DNA from: an uncultured Eubacterium sp.
Lineage (GTDB): Bacteria; Bacillota_A; Clostridia; Lachnospirales; Lachnospiraceae
Length of the DNA: 8,454 bases
Assembly: GCA_947653505.1 (NCBI GenBank)
Contig: CANTHI010000143.1
Location: 1-8,454, forward strand
Reading direction: 5' to 3'
Shown here piece after piece: positions 1 through 7,424 of this stretch. The notes beneath the pieces are model-generated. The model did not search any database, was not told where the DNA came from, and saw only the letters and a list, made by a program, of their open reading frames with translations. Position 1 is the first letter of the stretch, and each line of letters opens with the position of its first letter. Both the position numbers and the translations under genes were made by a program.

Positions 1-1
1 C

Positions 2-2170
2 CAATATTGTTTTCCCTATATTTATTCCTTGTGTTTTTTTGACTATAATGTCGCCTGCACAGCCGGACTGATTGAAGGAAAAAGCAGGGTATGTACTACA
101 CTGCATGACGTGATTCCACTGATCTATAAAAAAGATTATCTGGATGGCTCTGACAGTAAGGAATGGTATTATGAAAAGCTTCGTCAGACGGTACGATGTG
201 ATTTTATTCTTACGGTTTCAAAATTCTCGAAACAGAAGATGACAGAGCTTTTAAAGATACCGGAAGAGAACGTGTATGTCGTCTATGAAGGAGCGAATCC
301 GGAAATATTTTACAGAGAGGATGACAGATATGATCCGGCCAGAAAAGAAAAGATCATTTTATACGTCGGAGGTGCGGACCAGCATAAAAATATCAGAAAT
401 CTGATCCGGGCATATGCATTGCTGCCAGATCAGCTCAAAAGAACCTATAAGCTGGCTTTTGCAGGCGGGGAGCCGGAGAGAAAAAAATATCAGCTGCTGC
501 GCGTAGCGGCAAAGTGTGGTGTGAAAAAATCCAGTCTGATTTTTTACGGGTATGTTTCGGATGATGATTTGAGAAATCTTTTCCAGACGTGTGCGGTGTT
601 TGTACTTCCGTCTTATTCTGAAGGGTTTGGGCTTCCGGTTATAGAAGCAATGGAATGCGCGGCTCCGGTCATTACAGCCAGAGCTGCAAGTCTGCCGGAG
701 ATTGTCGGGGATGAGAGATTTATGTTTGATCCATTCAGGCCAGGGGATATAGCAGATAAAATATGTAAGATTCTGACGGACGAAGCGTTTGCAAGGGAAG
801 CGGTTTTAAATGGCTGCAGGCGTGCAGAATTATTTTCATGGCAGACCAGTGGAAAGGAATTATACCATATTTTTCAGCTTCAGCGGAAACGAACCAGGAC
901 AGGTACCTATACCAGAAACATGTTTTATAAGGATATGGCTTTGTTATGCAGGAATCAGAGCGCCGCATACCAGGCTGAGGCAGCGTATTCCATTGAAAAT
1001 GCAAAGCTGTTTCGGAAAAAAAGAACGATTTACATCGATACAAGCGCAGTTGTGCTGGAGGATTATGTGACAGGGATTCAGCGTGTTGTAAATGGACTGA
1101 TCGCGAGCTTATACAAATGCTTTGATGGCAACAGCAGGGTTGAAATTTGTCCGGTATATTCTTCCCAGGAGCACGAGCATTTTATAAAGGCCGTTTATAA
1201 TGGCAGAAAGTATGTGCAGCAGAAAAAGGTTACGAATGCTGTGATTGTCCAGTTTTATGATGGAGATGTATTTTTTATGCCGGATCTTGCTCCGGGTCAT
1301 ATTCTGGCCAAAGAGCATTATCTGCGGGCATTGGTAAAAAGGGGAATACAGGTATATACAATCCTGCATGATCTGATTCCGATGGAATATCCGGAATTTT
1401 TTTCGAAAGATTTTGTGGAGGAATACAGGGGATATTTGCAGGGTATCGCGGCTTTCAGCGGAGTGATATCTGTATCAAAGACCACGATGGAAGCTTATAC
1501 CGTCTGGTGTAGAAGAAATGGCATGATCTTTCATCCTTATTTTCTAAATACATTTCATTACAGCGGTTCAGATTTTATCAGGGCAAATCCAACACAGGGG
1601 TTAGAGAAGGGGTATGAGGTTTTGTTACATCAGATGGACAGGCATCCTGTGTTTTTAATGGTTGGTACATTAGAACCAAGAAAAAAGCATGACCAGGTGC
1701 TGGGGGCTATGGAGCTGTTATGGGCAAAAGGGGTAGATGCGGATCTTGTTTTTGTAGGACGGAATGGATGGCAGATGAACAGCTTTGTAAACAGGCTGAA
1801 ACGTCATAAAGAAAGAGGGAAACGTTTATTCTGGCTGTCTGGTATCAGTGATGAGTATCTGGAGCTGCTTTATCAGAAAGCCGCTGCTGTCATTGTAGCA
1901 TCTTTAGCTGAAGGGTATGGTTTACCGGTTATTGAAGGTGCACAGCATGGAAAACCGCTTATTTTAAGAGATATTCCTGTTTTCAGGGAAGTTGCAGGCA
2001 GCCATGCGTTTTATTTTCAGGGTCAGCTGGCGTCAGAACTGGCAGCTGCGTTGGAAAAATGGCTGGAACTATACCGAAAAGGAACAGTACCGGCATCGGA
2101 AGGGATTCCGTTTGTCACATGGGAACAGAGTGCGCAAAAGTTGATGGAGCTTGTGGATTTTGGTGTATAA
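2..2170 (+). CDS. Two-domain GT4 glycosyltransferase, 5' partial
   Basis: This is a retaining, nucleotide-sugar-dependent glycosyltransferase with two GT-B (GT4) units in one chain, expected to add sugars to a lipid-linked polysaccharide precursor on the cytoplasmic side. The frame stays open to the left edge, so the true start and the first part of the N-terminal Rossmann domain lie outside; the TTG at 29 is only the first possible internal start. Numbering from that codon, unit 1 has HDVIPLIY at 26-33 and the EX7E motif E198-GFGLPVI-E206. A basic helical linker follows (about 288-333). Unit 2 begins at YIDTSAVV (335), carries TGIQRVV, HDLIPMEY at 447-454 and a second EX7E, E628-GYGLPVI-E636. 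Both units keep the donor-binding glutamates, so both could be active. Similar fused GT4 proteins occur in capsule and O-antigen clusters. The sugar specificity cannot be read. It overlaps the next gene by 8 bases. Confidence 0.9.
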   Translation, partial: QYCFPYIYSLCFFDYNVACTAGLIEGKSRVCTTLHDVIPLIYKKDYLDGSDSKEWYYEKLRQTVRCDFILTVSKFSKQKMTELLKIPEENVYVVYEGANPEIFYREDDRYDPARKEKIILYVGGADQHKNIRNLIRAYALLPDQLKRTYKLAFAGGEPERKKYQLLRVAAKCGVKKSSLIFYGYVSDDDLRNLFQTCAVFVLPSYSEGFGLPVIEAMECAAPVITARAASLPEIVGDERFMFDPFRPGDIADKICKILTDEAFAREAVLNGCRRAELFSWQTSGKELYHIFQLQRKRTRTGTYTRNMFYKDMALLCRNQSAAYQAEAAYSIENAKLFRKKRTIYIDTSAVVLEDYVTGIQRVVNGLIASLYKCFDGNSRVEICPVYSSQEHEHFIKAVYNGRKYVQQKKVTNAVIVQFYDGDVFFMPDLAPGHILAKEHYLRALVKRGIQVYTILHDLIPMEYPEFFSKDFVEEYRGYLQGIAAFSGVISVSKTTMEAYTVWCRRNGMIFHPYFLNTFHYSGSDFIRANPTQGLEKGYEVLLHQMDRHPVFLMVGTLEPRKKHDQVLGAMELLWAKGVDADLVFVGRNGWQMNSFVNRLKRHKERGKRLFWLSGISDEYLELLYQKAAAVIVASLAEGYGLPVIEGAQHGKPLILRDIPVFREVAGSHAFYFQGQLASELAAALEKWLELYRKGTVPASEGIPFVTWEQSAQKLMELVDFGV
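2143..2149 (+). promoter_or_regulatory. Ribosome binding site deciding the membrane protein start
   Basis: GATGGAG at 2143-2149 lies inside the end of the upstream gene. It is only 1 base from the TTG at 2151, 10 bases from the TTG at 2160 and 13 bases from the GTG at 2163. The most upstream start is therefore unlikely, and one of the latter two is preferred. Overlap with the upstream stop suggests translational coupling. Confidence 0.45.
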
Positions 2171-4070
2171 GTATAAGAAAAATTTTGAACAATGGCTGCG
2201 GATATATATCATAGGATTTGGATTCTGGTGTGTCATTTATCTTATGGCATATCCTTCTGATTATTTTATCGGAGAAGCAGATGATTATACCGTTATGACA
2301 GCTTCGTTTCTCCAGGACGGGAATTTTACCATTTCGCAGGAGGACATAGAGTATCATAAACAGCTGTTTCCGGAGTGGGCCCACATATGGGAAAACGGGC
2401 GGCATCTGACAGGATTTTATACAAAAAACGGGGATGAAATGACAGGATATGCACCATTTTATTCTTTCTATTGTGTGCCGTTTGTCCTGCTTACCTGTGC
2501 GATGGGGATCAAAAATACCTACGCGTTCCGGCTCGCGAACCTGTCGCTTCTTATGATCGCGCTTTTTACGGCAGACAGGGAGTTAAGGATGAAACGGCAT
2601 ATCAGACTGTTATTTCTGATGTCTGTGACAATTCATCCGGTTGTTCTTATTTTAATATGGCCGTCAGGAGAAACGTTTGGATATGCCATGCTGCTGATGT
2701 CCATTTTATACTGGAAAAATAAAAAGTATTACCGTTCGGCAGTCTTTTGTGCGTTTGCCGGGACTTATAATATTGTCATACTGCTGTGGGGAGCTGTGAT
2801 GGGTGTGATGTTCCTGTGGGAGCTATACAGAGAGGCCCCGGCTGGAGACAGGCTGCGCAGGCTTTTCAGATATGCCGTATGTTATACTCCGGCTTTTATG
2901 ATCTACGCGTTTAATCTGTATGAGATGGGGCATCTGAACGCTACATCCGGTGTCGGAGGTATTGAAGGCGCATCGTTTTTGCATATATGGCAACGTTTTG
3001 TGGCATATTTGTCTGACCTGAATTTTGGTCTTCTGCCTTATTTTTTTGTAATTATGCTGACCGTTCCCTGGATTCTTGCAGCGGCAGTGCAGAAGAAACA
3101 GTACGATTTCATCGCTATGGCTGTGGCATTTTTGGGGATTGCAGCCGGCTATTCTGTGCCATATCACATTAATTGCGGTGTAGCGGCCATTGCAAGATAC
3201 AATCTTTGGAATTCTTTGTTTCTGATCGGGATCTGCTTTTATGGTATGAATGATCTGATACAAAGAACACGGGTAAAGAAATTTCTGACCGGTTTTACAA
3301 TGACAGGGTTGGCAGCCACTTTTTTTGTCACCAGACTGTCATCTGCTTATTCGTATGTGGAAATGCTCCCGGTGGCATCCTGGGTACTGGATCATGCACC
3401 GGCATTCTATCAGCCGCTGCATGCAACGTTTAACAGCCGTGTGACACATGTAGATGGAGGATATGATTACGAATGTCCGCTTATTTACTATGATAAAAAT
3501 GGGTATGCAAGAAAAATACTGGTGGACCCGCAAAGTACAGATACTGTGGAAGCAATGATGTACGGAAGCCTTTCTGACCGGAAATGGCTGAAAGAAAAAC
3601 TGGACAATGTGACAAAGGAGCAGTATCTGTCAATCGGAAACCAGCACCAGTTAGCAAAAGCGGTTCCTGCCCTGGCAGGAACGGGCGTCCGGTTTGAAGG
3701 AGAACAGGCTGATCAGGCAGAATATGTTGCGTCAGGCCTGTCGGGATGGGAAGGAAGCTATGTATGGACAGATGGAAATGAGATGGTATTTTCTGTTCTA
3801 AAGCCTGACAGGGAAACTTCCTGTATGAATGTATTGGTTACACGTGTTTTTAACGGCAGTCAGCATGTCAGAGTATATGTCAATGAGCAGAAGATGATGG
3901 ATGAACGCCTTACTGCACCTGCGAATCTGAAAGTACCTCTGACCGTAAACGATTCTGGTGTGGTATCTGTGCGTTTTGAACTGCCGGACGCGGCAGTTCC
4001 CGCAGAGCTTGGGGATAGCAGTGACATGCGTATGCTTGCACTGGCAATATCATCCATCAGATTTGAATAA
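2163..4070 (+). CDS. GT-C-like polytopic membrane glycosyltransferase with C-terminal beta-sandwich domain
   Basis: This is an integral membrane protein of about 635 residues, probably a GT-C-fold enzyme using a polyprenyl-phosphate sugar on the outer face of the membrane. The first hydrophobic helix is at about 14-31. It is followed by an acidic loop, GEADDYTVMTASFL from residue 37, with paired aspartates D40-D41 where GT-C enzymes place the catalytic or metal-binding acid, and then by GYAPFYSFY. About nine more hydrophobic segments run to about residue 395. The rest (about 398-635) is soluble and probably extracytoplasmic. Its last 110 residues (LSGWEG at 526, then VWTDG, VRVYVNEQ and a D-R-L-like ending) match my memory of the beta-sandwich domain found at the C-terminus of many bacterial membrane glycosyltransferases (DUF7024-like). 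The start is uncertain: GTG 2163 chosen here, TTG 2160 or 2151 possible. The following GT2 gene is a plausible donor-making partner. An acyl- or phosphoglycerol-type membrane transferase is the main alternative. Confidence 0.75.
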   Translation: MYKYKKNFEQWLRIYIIGFGFWCVIYLMAYPSDYFIGEADDYTVMTASFLQDGNFTISQEDIEYHKQLFPEWAHIWENGRHLTGFYTKNGDEMTGYAPFYSFYCVPFVLLTCAMGIKNTYAFRLANLSLLMIALFTADRELRMKRHIRLLFLMSVTIHPVVLILIWPSGETFGYAMLLMSILYWKNKKYYRSAVFCAFAGTYNIVILLWGAVMGVMFLWELYREAPAGDRLRRLFRYAVCYTPAFMIYAFNLYEMGHLNATSGVGGIEGASFLHIWQRFVAYLSDLNFGLLPYFFVIMLTVPWILAAAVQKKQYDFIAMAVAFLGIAAGYSVPYHINCGVAAIARYNLWNSLFLIGICFYGMNDLIQRTRVKKFLTGFTMTGLAATFFVTRLSSAYSYVEMLPVASWVLDHAPAFYQPLHATFNSRVTHVDGGYDYECPLIYYDKNGYARKILVDPQSTDTVEAMMYGSLSDRKWLKEKLDNVTKEQYLSIGNQHQLAKAVPALAGTGVRFEGEQADQAEYVASGLSGWEGSYVWTDGNEMVFSVLKPDRETSCMNVLVTRVFNGSQHVRVYVNEQKMMDERLTAPANLKVPLTVNDSGVVSVRFELPDAAVPAELGDSSDMRMLALAISSIRFE

Positions 4071-4086
4071 AACGGAGAAAAAACCA

Positions 4087-4827
4087 ATGACAGACAAAAC
4101 AGAAAAGCTGTATATCGTAATGCCTGCCTACAACGAGGCAGAAGGGATTGCCGCTGTCGTAAAGGAATGGTATCCAAAGCTTGGTTACGGCGCGGCAGGC
4201 TCCCGGCTTGTGATTGCAGACGGAGGAAGTACGGATCATACTTATGATATCTTGCGGAACTTACAAAAGGATTATCCGGATCTGGAGGTTTTATCCAGAC
4301 CGGATACGACACATGGGACAAAAGTCCGTTTTTTGTACCAGTATGCGGTGGATCACCATGCGGACTGGATCTTTATGTCGGATTCGGACGGACAGACGGA
4401 TCCCGCGGAATTTGACCGGTTCTGGAAGATGCGCAAACGGTATGACTGCGTGATTGGGAACAGGGCTGACAGGGAAGATGGCAGGGTGCGCAGATTTGTT
4501 GACTTTGTTTTAAGGTGCTATTTATTTGTTTTTTTCAAAAGCAGTATGCCGGACGGGTCAGCGCCGTTCCGGCTTATGAAGACAGAGCTTGTTGCACAAT
4601 ATATCGATGTCCTGCCAGAGTTTTGTATGCTTCCGAATGCGGTACTGAACGCGCTGTTTGTACAGTATAAAAATGCGGTGGTCTTTGAAAAGATTACATT
4701 CCGCAAACGGAAGCATGATGAAAGCAAGGTACGGCTCCGGGAAGTTTTAGAGCTGGGACTGCGCTCTGTGCCGGATTTTTATCAGATCAGCAAAAATGCC
4801 AGAAACATAACCAGAAACATAAAATAA
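4087..4827 (+). CDS. GT2 glycosyltransferase, polyprenyl-phosphate sugar synthase (DPM1)-like
   Basis: This is a soluble GT-A fold glycosyltransferase of family 2, 246 residues. It has the N-terminal nucleotide-binding strand VMPAYNEAEG (11-20), DGGSTD (45-50), the metal-binding DSD motif (D99-S-D101) in MSDSDGQTDP, an acceptor-region DGSAPFRLMKTE, and a basic FRKRKHDESKV like the R-x-x-G-x-SK element of DPM1-like enzymes. These features fit transfer of a sugar from a nucleotide donor to polyprenyl phosphate. It lacks the C-terminal transmembrane helices of GtrB/DPM1 relatives, so it may act as a peripheral membrane enzyme. The ATG at 4087 is chosen because GGAG at 4074-4077 lies 9 bases upstream; the open frame extends back to 3958 only by overlapping the previous gene. 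It follows the GT-C-like gene by 16 bases, consistent with a donor-making role for it. Its last codons lie in a 12-base tandem repeat that gives the tail ARNITRNIK. Direct transfer onto a glycan chain is an alternative. Confidence 0.85.
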   Translation: MTDKTEKLYIVMPAYNEAEGIAAVVKEWYPKLGYGAAGSRLVIADGGSTDHTYDILRNLQKDYPDLEVLSRPDTTHGTKVRFLYQYAVDHHADWIFMSDSDGQTDPAEFDRFWKMRKRYDCVIGNRADREDGRVRRFVDFVLRCYLFVFFKSSMPDGSAPFRLMKTELVAQYIDVLPEFCMLPNAVLNALFVQYKNAVVFEKITFRKRKHDESKVRLREVLELGLRSVPDFYQISKNARNITRNIK

Positions 4828-4845
4828 AACATAAAAAGAAATATA
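4798..4845 (+). repeat. Degenerate 12-base tandem repeat across the GT2 stop codon
   Basis: Four consecutive 12-base units are visible: gccagaaacata (4798), accagaaacata (4810), aaataaaacata (4822) and aaaagaaatata (4834). The first two differ at one base; the third and fourth match the second at 8 and 9 of 12 positions. The first two units encode ARNI-TRNI, and the stop codon lies in unit three. A further agaaacat at 4857-4864 runs into the rfbF start codon but is out of register. Confidence 0.6.
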
Positions 4846-4862
4846 AAAAAAGGAAAAGAAAC

Positions 4863-5651
4863 ATGAAAGTAGTAATTCTTGCGGGTGGTTTTGGCACCCG
4901 CATCAGTGAAGAGTCGGTTGTAAAACCAAAACCTATGGTTGAGATTGGAGAACAGCCTATTTTATGGCACATTATGAAGGAGTATTTTCACTATGGATTT
5001 GATGAATTTATTATTTGCGCGGGATATAAGCAGCATATCATAAAAGAATATTTTCACAACTATGCTCTGTACCGGTCCGATATTACATTTGATTTTTCCA
5101 ATGATTTTTCCAAAGAACACTCCAGAACCATTCACAACAATTTTGCGGAGTCCTGGAAAGTGACGGTTGTGGATACCGGCAGGCGGACGATGACAGGCGG
5201 ACGGATCAAACGGATTAAAGAGTATCTGGATAACGAACCGTTTATGCTGACGTATGGGGATGGTGTTGCGGATCTGAATATCCGGGAACTGGCCGCATAT
5301 CACAAATCCCACGGAAAGATGGTTACGATGAGTACGTATAACAGCGGGCAGAGATTCGGGGTGCTGGATGTGGATAAGGATGGCACGATACTGGAGTTTC
5401 GGGAAAAGACGGTCGGAGACAGCAACATTATTAATATCGGGTATATGGTATGCAATCCGCAGTTTCTGGACTATATCGGCGGGGATGATACGGTGCTGGA
5501 GAAAGGACCGCTGGAAGCTGTCGCCAGGGCGGGACAGCTGATGGCGTATAAGCATACCGGCTTCTGGCAGTGTATGGATACCCTCAGAGAAAAGACACAG
5601 CTGGAAGAGCTGTGGGCGTCCGGAAAGGCGCCGTGGAAAGTATGGGAGTAA
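4863..5651 (+). CDS. rfbF: Glucose-1-phosphate cytidylyltransferase
   Basis: It makes CDP-glucose from CTP and alpha-D-glucose 1-phosphate in the cytoplasm, the first step toward CDP-linked deoxy and branched sugars. The 262-residue protein matches the usual RfbF length (about 257). It starts with the nucleotidyltransferase signature LAGGFGTRI (6-14) and the substrate loop KPKPMVEIG (21-29). It continues with the RfbF-typical ILWHIMKEYFHYGFDEF and CAGYKQHIIKEYF, the metal-binding YGDGVADLN (131-139; D133), FGVLDVD, GYMVCNPQFLDYI, LEKGPLEAVA and the C-terminal GFWQCMDTLREK. AGGA at 4851-4854 sits 8 bases before the ATG, with 35 A-rich bases separating it from the GT2 gene. The stop codon TAA shares a base with the ribosome binding site of the next gene, so the two are probably translationally coupled. 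The expected next enzyme, CDP-glucose 4,6-dehydratase (rfbG), does not follow. Confidence 0.96.
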   Translation: MKVVILAGGFGTRISEESVVKPKPMVEIGEQPILWHIMKEYFHYGFDEFIICAGYKQHIIKEYFHNYALYRSDITFDFSNDFSKEHSRTIHNNFAESWKVTVVDTGRRTMTGGRIKRIKEYLDNEPFMLTYGDGVADLNIRELAAYHKSHGKMVTMSTYNSGQRFGVLDVDKDGTILEFREKTVGDSNIINIGYMVCNPQFLDYIGGDDTVLEKGPLEAVARAGQLMAYKHTGFWQCMDTLREKTQLEELWASGKAPWKVWE

Positions 5652-5657
5652 AGGAGG
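5651..5657 (+). promoter_or_regulatory. Ribosome binding site of the ThDP enzyme gene
   Basis: AAGGAGG at 5651-5657 begins on the last base of the rfbF stop codon and lies 9 bases before the GTG at 5667. It supports this non-ATG start and tight coupling with rfbF. Confidence 0.8.
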
Positions 5658-5666
5658 AGCGGACCT

Positions 5667-7403
5667 GTGACGGTATCAGAATATGTATTTCATTATATCC
5701 AGAGTCTTGGTACGGATACGGTATTTATGGTATCCGGAAGCTCTGCCATGTGGCTGACGGATGCTCTGTGCAGGAATGAAAGCTTACGGGCAGTGTGTAC
5801 GCATCATGAGCAGGCGGCTGTCATGGACGCGGATATTTATGCCCGCGTCCATCATAAGCTGGGGGCGGCGCTTGTTACAGTAGGACCCGGGGCGACAAAT
5901 GCCCTTACGGGAGTAGCGCAGGCTTATACAGATTCCAGTGCGCTGATTGTGCTTTCCGGACAGGCAAATTCCAGACTGCTCCGTTATGAGCAGGAGACAG
6001 GAATCCGGCAGCATGGGACGCAGAGCATTCCTCTGGAGCAGATCGTAAGTCCAATCACAAAATATTTTGCGGCTGTCATGAAGCCTGCGGATATCCGTTA
6101 TCATATCGAACGTGCCTGCACAGAGGCTGTAACCGGACGGAAAGGACCGGTATGGCTGGATATTCCGGTAGACGTCCAGAATCAGCAGGTGCCGGATGAA
6201 ATGACCGGGTATCAGGCAGTGGAAAAATCTTATACCCTGCCCTATGAAGGTAAGATCAGACAGCTGCTGGAAACATCTGAAAGACCGCTGATCCTGGCAG
6301 GCGGCGGAGCGACAAAATATGAGATCGAAACGCTCAGCCACCGACTGAATATTCCGGTCGTTACATCGCGGATGGGCATCGGATGTATTTCATCGGATGA
6401 CAGGTATTATGTCGGCCGGCCCGGCTCCAATGGCCAGAGAGTGGCACATTTTGCGATCCAGCAGGCGGATCTGCTGCTGATTCTGGGCTGCCGGCTGTCT
6501 GTTTCCACGATCGGGTATTATCCGGACCGGTTTGGCCTGCATGCAAAAAAAGTACAGGCAGATATCGATCCGCTGGAACTGGCGAAAAATGAAGTGCCTG
6601 TGGACTACAAATGTGAATGTACGGTTGCACAATTTGTAAAGACATTTCAGGATGCAGAGCCTGTAAAATGTGACCGCTGGGTGCTGCATTGTGCCAGGAT
6701 GCGGGAGCAGTTTCCGGTTGTGCTGGATACCTACCAAAAGAAAAATCCGCTGAACGCTTACTATTTTACATCCGTATTATCAAAGCTGGCTCCTGAGGAT
6801 GCAGTCATCCTCGTAGATACGGGCAGTGTCAGCAACGTCGTATCCCAGACATGGCATATAAAGAAAAACCAGAAGTATTTCATTTCCGGAGGATTGTCCT
6901 GTATGGGATTCTGGGCGGGCGCTGCCGGCTGTCTGGACCAGCCGGTCACAGCGATTGCCGGTGACGGCAGTACCTCCATGAACATACAGGAGTTTGCAAC
7001 GCTTGCGTATTACCGTTTTCCGGTAAAGCTGTTTGTATACAATAACAATGGCTATATGCTGATCCGGCATAACCAGCACAATTATATGCATGACAGATTT
7101 CTGGGCGTCGGACCGGACAGCGGCGTTGGTACGCCTGATTTTATGAGGATTGCGCAGGCCTATGGTCTGCCTGCGGTGCGGATTTCTTATGGTGATCATC
7201 TGGGAAGTAAGATACAGGAGGTATATGCGGCGGACGGGCCTGTGGTCTGTGAGGTGATGCTGGAGCCGTTCGGGCCGATGGCGCCCAGAATCGCGTCTAA
7301 GGTGATGCCGGATGGTTCCTTAAAAGCGGCAGAGTTTGATGATCTGGCCCCGTTTCTGGATGAGTGTGAAAAACCGCAGATGCCGGATGGCAGTTCATTT
7401 TAA
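5667..7403 (+). CDS. Thiamine diphosphate-dependent enzyme, acetolactate synthase-like (possible YerE-type sugar carboligase)
   Basis: This is a 578-residue cytoplasmic enzyme of the acetolactate synthase/pyruvate oxidase superfamily. The three-domain order is visible. The N-terminal pyrimidine-binding domain (about 1-165) has the activating glutamate in THHEQAAVMDAD (E48) and the hallmark VTVGPGATNALTGVAQAYTD. A central domain (about 190-330) has GRPGSNGQR, ADLLLILGCRLS and ADIDPLELAKNEV. The C-terminal diphosphate-binding domain has GDGS at 432-435, and N459-N-N-G-Y closes the GDG...NN motif that binds Mg-ThDP. Central-domain wording such as PGSNGQRVAHFAIQQADLLL resembles the acetolactate synthase-like proteins of lipopolysaccharide and capsule clusters more than the valine-pathway enzyme, and no ilvN or ilvC is nearby. 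Next to rfbF, the best guess is a carboligase adding a two-carbon unit from pyruvate to a CDP-ketosugar, as YerE does for yersiniose A. Substrate and product are inferred. GTG start, AAGGAGG 9 bases upstream. Confidence 0.88.
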   Translation: MTVSEYVFHYIQSLGTDTVFMVSGSSAMWLTDALCRNESLRAVCTHHEQAAVMDADIYARVHHKLGAALVTVGPGATNALTGVAQAYTDSSALIVLSGQANSRLLRYEQETGIRQHGTQSIPLEQIVSPITKYFAAVMKPADIRYHIERACTEAVTGRKGPVWLDIPVDVQNQQVPDEMTGYQAVEKSYTLPYEGKIRQLLETSERPLILAGGGATKYEIETLSHRLNIPVVTSRMGIGCISSDDRYYVGRPGSNGQRVAHFAIQQADLLLILGCRLSVSTIGYYPDRFGLHAKKVQADIDPLELAKNEVPVDYKCECTVAQFVKTFQDAEPVKCDRWVLHCARMREQFPVVLDTYQKKNPLNAYYFTSVLSKLAPEDAVILVDTGSVSNVVSQTWHIKKNQKYFISGGLSCMGFWAGAAGCLDQPVTAIAGDGSTSMNIQEFATLAYYRFPVKLFVYNNNGYMLIRHNQHNYMHDRFLGVGPDSGVGTPDFMRIAQAYGLPAVRISYGDHLGSKIQEVYAADGPVVCEVMLEPFGPMAPRIASKVMPDGSLKAAEFDDLAPFLDECEKPQMPDGSSF

Positions 7404-7410
7404 TATGTAC

Positions 7411-7416
7411 AGGAGG
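7411..7416 (+). promoter_or_regulatory. Ribosome binding site of the FAD oxidoreductase gene
   Basis: AGGAGG at 7411-7416, 8 bases before the GTG at 7425, lies in the 21-base gap after the ThDP enzyme gene. It fixes the GTG start, which also places the dinucleotide-binding glycines right at the protein N-terminus as expected. Confidence 0.8.
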
Positions 7417-7424
7417 GACAGCTT

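Noticed and set aside
1..45. Possible frameshift in the T-run at 34-40 near the left edge: another frame reads NIVFPIFIPCV and would join the glycosyltransferase frame if the run had one more T.
   Set aside because: The frame as given is open to the edge and reads IYSLCFFDYNVACTAG, which can also be aligned with the S-L-F-E-G...D-N region of GT4 proteins. With so few bases before the edge the two readings cannot be separated, so no frameshift is claimed.
3958..4086. Longer N-terminus for the GT2 enzyme starting at 3958.
   Set aside because: The extra 43 residues overlap the end of the membrane protein gene and do not resemble a GT2 N-terminus. The ATG at 4087 has a well-spaced GGAG and places the first conserved strand near the start.
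4828..4862. Promoter or terminator in the A-rich gap before rfbF.
   Set aside because: No convincing -35/-10 pair and no GC-rich stem followed by a T-run is present. The gap is explained by decayed 12-base repeats and a ribosome binding site.
4962..5555. A 197-codon open frame on the - strand opposite rfbF.
   Set aside because: It lies wholly within a firmly identified gene, its translation has no recognisable domain, and it looks like a codon-bias shadow.
5784..6341. A 185-codon open frame on the - strand opposite the ThDP enzyme gene.
   Set aside because: It mirrors a well-supported coding region, has no ribosome binding context or recognisable motif, and many similar antisense frames occur across the window.
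5667..7403. Valine/isoleucine pathway acetolactate synthase (ilvB) for the ThDP enzyme.
   Set aside because: No regulatory subunit or other branched-chain amino acid gene is nearby, the neighbours are all polysaccharide genes, and the central-domain wording fits cluster-associated homologues better. It remains a possible database label.
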